Assembly (NCBI GenBank): GCA_037176905.1
Contig: JBBBWG010029277.1
Coordinates: 1 to 31,580 of the forward strand
DNA: 31,580 bases
Direction of reading: 5' to 3'
DNA from: Azolla pinnata
Taxonomy: Eukaryota; Streptophyta; Polypodiopsida; Salviniales; Salviniaceae
Position 1 is the stretch's first letter, and each line of letters begins with the position of its first letter. The translations under genes were made by a program, and so were the position numbers. The notes under the pieces are model-generated. The model worked only from the letters and a program-made list of their open reading frames with translations. It did not search any database and was not told the DNA's origin. This document shows positions 31,032 through 31,580 of the stretch, one piece after another.

Positions 31032-31580
31032 CAGTCTGGATCCATGGCGCCTTCTTCTTCACGTATCCTGCCTTTCAAACCCCCTCCCTCCATAGCTTAA
31101 TGGGTCCTTAGCCCCCCAAATCCCTGTTTTGCTTCTCAGAAAACCCCCATCAAACACAGAATTCCTCGCCGCAATTCCTCAGGAAAGCCCCGGGAAGCTC
31201 AGCTCATTGGGTTCTGCTGCGGAGCTCCAAAAATTTGGTCCTCTGCTGCGGAGAAAGAAAGCTCAGTCAGGCAGCAGCGCATCTTCAGAAACCCTAATTC
31301 CGCCATCACAGGCCCGCAGAAAGCTCCGGGTTTGACCTCGAAAACCCTAATTTCCGGCCACCAGGAAAGGTCGGAAGGGCCTACTCGGAGGAGGAGAACT
31401 CAGGAACTCCGATTCAAGCAGCGTCGGATCTTGCTCGGGGAAAAACAGAACCCTAAACGCCTGCTTTGTATATGCGTGCGAAGCAGGAGGTCGGGGGATC
31501 CATCTGAGATGCTATGGGTATCTGCTACGGGAAGAACGTATCATCAGTTCAAGAGGAGAAGAGTCGGTTAGGGCGGACCT
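31032..31580 (+). promoter_or_regulatory. Probable 5' leader of a rightward gene beyond the edge, with teloboxes and short upstream ORFs
   Basis: After the CT run the sequence becomes unique and GC-rich. It contains AAACCCTAA at 31289-31297 and 31343-31351 and AACCCTAAA at 31449-31457, the telobox motif typical of leaders of growth and translation genes. A short ORF at 31044-31100 (MAPSSSRILPFKPPPSIA, stop) overlaps by one base the start of a three-codon ORF at 31100-31111. No longer ATG-initiated gene with family features is visible, so the main coding region presumably starts past 31580. Orientation is inferred from motif direction. Confidence 0.4.

Noticed and set aside
30176-31111. A 311-codon plus-strand frame with long polyhistidine
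   Set aside because: It is produced by the CACCATCAC array; its non-repeat ends have no family features.
1-31580. Search for transposons, LTR elements, rRNA or tRNA genes
   Set aside because: No terminal repeats with target duplications, no transposase or reverse transcriptase motifs and no tRNA cloverleaf were recognised by eye; short or very degraded elements could be missed.

Overview
The window is nuclear DNA of a land plant, most likely a flowering plant. It holds intron-rich genes with plant-type GT-AG splicing and an intronless class I TCP transcription factor, which is a plant-only family. It also has an amino acid permease of the plant AAP type, Arabidopsis-type telomeric heptamers (CCCTAAA), and very abundant simple-sequence and minisatellite DNA. 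The species cannot be fixed from the sequence. The GC-rich coding of the AAP and TCP genes beside AT-rich introns is compatible with a monocot or an early-diverging angiosperm, but this is only an impression.

Layout. At 3-840 (+) lie the last two exons of an amino acid permease; the intron between them is almost entirely telomere-type repeat. At 1983-7858 (-) lies a complete 12-exon tRNA (guanine26-N2)-dimethyltransferase gene (TRM1, 594 aa), one of whose introns has a GC donor. A 56-bp-class minisatellite (about 8153-8575) separates it from a Mis12-type kinetochore gene at 9349-12396 (-; 8 exons, 205 aa as modelled, with a short C-terminus). From about 12.4 to 21 kb runs a simple-repeat-rich tract: CATG/ATCC arrays, a GGAT array, a GC-rich promoter-like block at 14.1 kb with two G-boxes plus TCP and E2F motifs, a repeat-structured non-coding segment after it, and several minisatellites. 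Embedded in this tract is the TCP gene at 15908-18823 (-; 971 aa, unusually long, full of homopeptides). From 21 to 25 kb I recognise no gene. At 25071-27450 (-) lies a complete 3-exon E2F-associated phosphoprotein (EAPP-like) gene of 152 aa. The right end (27.5-31.58 kb) is intergenic, with a tandem duplication, interstitial telomere blocks and a CACCATCAC array of about 650 bp. It then runs into what looks like a pyrimidine-rich, telobox-bearing 5' leader of a (+) gene beyond the edge.

The five genes do not form one pathway. TRM1 is housekeeping tRNA modification and AAP is membrane transport. MIS12 (kinetochore), EAPP (E2F-linked) and class I TCP (growth) all relate to proliferation, but nothing here shows that their proximity matters. 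The two observations I consider most worth following are these. First, the start of EAPP intron 2 is a 12-unit, ~31-bp tandem repeat whose unit is the exon-intron junction itself; MIS12 intron 1 shows a smaller case of the same thing. Second, an orphan TATA promoter carrying TCP sites points toward the 3' end of the TCP gene. No complete mobile element, tRNA, rRNA or CRISPR array was recognised.
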